Assembly (NCBI GenBank): GCA_947247005.1
Contig: OX365955.1
Span: 33,149,822 to 33,213,821, forward strand
Length of the DNA: 64,000 nucleotides
DNA from: Spisula solida
Taxonomy: Eukaryota > Mollusca > Bivalvia > Venerida > Mactridae
Reading direction: 5' to 3'
A program made the position numbers and the translations under genes. This document shows, piece by piece, positions 62,138 through 64,000 of the stretch. The stretch's first letter is position 1. Each line of letters begins with the position of its first letter. Under the pieces are notes generated by a model. It worked only from the letters and a program-made list of their open reading frames with translations. It did no database searches and was not told the origin of the DNA.

Positions 62138-62272
62138 CTGAAAATACATACATGGTTAAATATAACACTCCCTAAACTGAGGTATTAATTATAAAAAGTG
62201 GTTCAAAATACACACAATAATACTCGGGCTAGTGCTGGTAATATCTGCTACTACCAGCAGTTCGCCTGTCCG

Positions 62273-63757
62273 CTACAACATACGTCTGCCGTATCCTGCC
62301 AGATTGAAATACAGCCAGTTTGCATTGGCGTTGGCTGCTTTCACCAGTGTACCCAGATCCTCTCCGCGCACACTGGCTACTAGAGTGGCCACTTCCCCAA
62401 TAAACCCTGGAGTATTAGTTGCGTATGAGCAGGTGGGGTTGAGGTGTGGGGAGTCCGTTTCTAGAAGTATTCTGGACCTGTCGATGGAGCGGAGAGCTCT
62501 GCGCTGACCGTTATTAAACTGTTTCACTAGCCCCGTGAAACCAAAATGGCAGAATGGATATGCCTCCTGCCACCGGAGGACATCTTCATGGGTGCCAGTA
62601 AAACAGTGTAGATGCATTGGCTGATGGGGAGGGCAAACTCACCTCACCTGCCTTAATGCCTCTTCGTATATTCCTCTTGGGGAACTAGCATCCCTGAAGT
62701 GGAAGATGATCGGGCGGGTTGCTGATGAATAGCAAAGGACCCTCTTGAACACATCCAACTGATTGGCCCATACGTCTTGAGGGACAGACCAATCTAACCC
62801 CATCTCCCCTAACAGTACTTCCTCAGTACTCAACAGACTGACCAGATGGGCCTCTTTGTCCCAGGAGAACCCCCGAATCTTCTTCGGGTATACGCCCACG
62901 GCACTCTTAAAATCCGGGGAGATGCAGATGTCCTGCGCTTCCGGATACGTTTCCGGATCGCAGAACACCTGCACCCCTCCAACCACCTTCACCTCAACCA
63001 AAGGCTTAATAGTGGATGCAGCCTGCGCCACTCCTTCTACAGGAGAGTCCCCAAGCTGCAAACACGATCTCATCCGGTCTGCATGAAAATGAGAGTCTAT
63101 TACCTCCAGCAAGTCCTCATGTTGTTCCTCAGGTAGTATAACCGTAAATTTAACCTGCTCAACCTGTTTAACCTGACCTGCATCTTCTGCAGGTCCCCTT
63201 ACCAATATGGATGACTTACTACATAATACTGTCTTTCCCACTAAGTTACCTGCGTCTTCTGCAGGTAACCCATCAGTATCCTTACCTTGACCCGAAGTCA
63301 CTCTTCTGGATTGTATGACTTCCACATGTAGGTCAGAATCCTCTTCCCCCACATCCCTACTGATGAACAGCCGTCTTTCCTTCTCCGTCAACCGGGTCAA
63401 GAGTTCACCTGCTACCCGCCAGTGAACCATGCAGGCCAGGGAATTGGGGGGACTTAGGCAAACGTCGTCTGTGGCCCACCCATTGACTCTTCCTACCTGC
63501 ACTATTTGTTCCATGGTGGAAGGGGTCAAACAATCCTCCACCTCGAACTCGTCCTCCAAAATCTTGAGAAGAACTACTAACGGAGCCCTCTTGCCCCCCA
63601 ACCTATCCGCCAGCTGCCTCAGGCACTTGGGTAAATCCCCCTCGTCACCCCCGTAATTTAAACTGAAAGGAGGTGGCAGATGAGACCGTCTGACATGTCT
63701 GACATACCCCATATAAGCAATAAACCCCCATGGCGACAAGACTAGGGGTCTGTGTTT
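62273..63757 (-). pseudogene. TatD-type metal-dependent hydrolase ORF with one in-frame TGA
   Basis: Open from the stop at 63,758 on the minus strand; first ATG at 63,710-63,712. After about 200 residues of unrecognised N-terminal sequence comes a TatD domain (metal-dependent DNase/RNase-type TIM barrel). Its metal ligands are visible in order: HFH of DSHFHADR, Glu of GEMGLDW, His of IIFHFRDA, His of LHCFTGT, and Asp of ETDSPHLNP. A TGA at 62,639-62,641 falls between the fourth and fifth ligand; the frame then resumes without shift to the stop at 62,273. As written the domain is cut short, unless the TGA is a reading error or read through. Base composition is clearly more GC-rich than the surroundings, so a multi-copy or transferred origin is likely. 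TATDN2-like expansions in invertebrates are the nearest relatives I can suggest. Confidence 0.75.
63175..63269. repeat. Two perfect mini-hairpins inside the TatD ORF linker
   Basis: Stem GACCTGC/GCAGGTC with loop ATCTTCT (63,175-63,195), and stem GTTACCTGC/GCAGGTAAC with loop GTCTTCT (63,245-63,269). On the coding strand each reads PAEDAG, in a low-complexity linker before the TatD domain. Confidence 0.9.
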
Positions 63758-63762
63758 TTACA

Positions 63763-64000
63763 AAATATTGATCTCGACCTTGTAGCCTCCGTTGAACTGG
63801 AGCTTGACAGTATCGCAGTAAACAATTCACAGCGCGAAGAAAAGATAAATGACATTGTCAATTCTATTTCAAAAATATTTTCTGACTCTAGCGCTAAAAC
63901 TTTTGCAGAACGCAATTCGAACTATTCATTAAATAAAAACGCTAACAAACGTACAAATCAGCCGTGGTACGGGCCTCAATGTCGCAATAAACGAGTAATT
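63763..64000 (+). mobile_element. LINE ORF fragment (linker between endonuclease and reverse transcriptase), cut by the window edge
   Basis: The plus-strand frame reads FLQNIDLDLVASVELELDSI, then INDIVNSISKIF and QPWYGPQCRNKR, open to the last base. This is the usual stretch just after the endonuclease in non-LTR retrotransposon ORF2 (compare the PWxxxxCxxxR motif). The reverse transcriptase would lie beyond 64,000. It is on the same strand as the LINE fragment at 58,060-58,800, so both may be parts of one element split by intervening DNA. Confidence 0.75.

Larger units (their letters stand above)
58801..62190. other. Repeat-rich non-coding stretch between LINE fragment and TatD ORF
   Basis: Holds family F copy 3 (59,470-59,758), a repeat at 59,200-59,420 that is inverted relative to 57,250-57,360 (ATTTAATACCCACGAAAATA versus GGGTATTAAATTTCGCGG), a SINE-like head (60,855) and the mini-hairpin cluster from 61,723. 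The 162-codon plus-strand frame at 59,535-60,023 runs out of family F and is not a gene. Confidence 0.6.

Noticed and set aside
62639..62641. Selenocysteine codon in the TatD ORF
   Set aside because: TatD enzymes use His/Glu/Asp metal ligands and no Sec relatives are known to me; no SECIS-like structure was identified. A nonsense change or error is simpler.
62618..62645. A short intron removing the TGA in the TatD ORF (CAG-GTGAGG ... CATCAG)
   Set aside because: The donor and acceptor words exist, but the interval would be only about 27 bases, too short for normal splicing in animals.

Overview
This is animal nuclear DNA, most likely from a bivalve mollusc. It has intron-rich genes with GT-AG splice sites, an AT-rich background, tRNA-headed SINEs and LINE remnants (one with a PHD-finger/endonuclease head). 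It also has many minisatellites and tandem-cored non-autonomous elements of the kind described from bivalves ('pearl'-like). Species cannot be fixed by reading alone. No CRISPR array, operon or convincing tRNA/rRNA gene was seen.

Layout. 1-3.3 kb: a 62-bp satellite that runs off the left edge. 5.17-5.32 kb (-): the first coding exon of an HTATIP2/TIP30-like oxidoreductase; the rest is not visible. 9.68-11.9 kb (+): a Mab-21/cGAS-fold gene whose C-terminal part, including a tail transmembrane segment, is cut off by an in-frame stop and two frameshifts. 13.5-32.1 kb (-): a complete 14-coding-exon arylsulfatase B-like gene (predicted 474 aa, all catalytic residues present). Its introns hold several minisatellites, a LINE nested in a 75-bp tandem array, another LINE 3' end and pearl-like elements. 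33-36.6 kb: repeats.

36.67-57.6 kb holds what I consider the most interesting locus: two five-exon genes in tail-to-tail inverted orientation. Each encodes a signal peptide plus four related modules of roughly 115-130 aa (about 519 and 514 aa). I could not assign the family. Splice phases match exon by exon. Exons 3-4 are far more alike than exons 2 and 5, which suggests gene conversion. The minus-strand copy has a stop codon at the exon 4/5 junction that a GTNGT tandem donor could bypass. A 1.37-kb inverted-repeat element sits in its intron 3, and the plus-strand paralogue supplies the empty site.

58-58.8 kb (+): LINE PHD finger and endonuclease pieces; the window ends (63.77-64.0 kb) in another LINE ORF piece on the same strand. 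Between them, 62.27-63.75 kb (-) is a GC-rich TatD-type metal hydrolase ORF with one in-frame TGA. Within and downstream of it are small hairpins with a nearly constant 7-nt loop and different but perfectly paired stems, an unusual repeat class worth checking.

All exon structures come from hand translation, splice-site reading and phase consistency. No database search was run.
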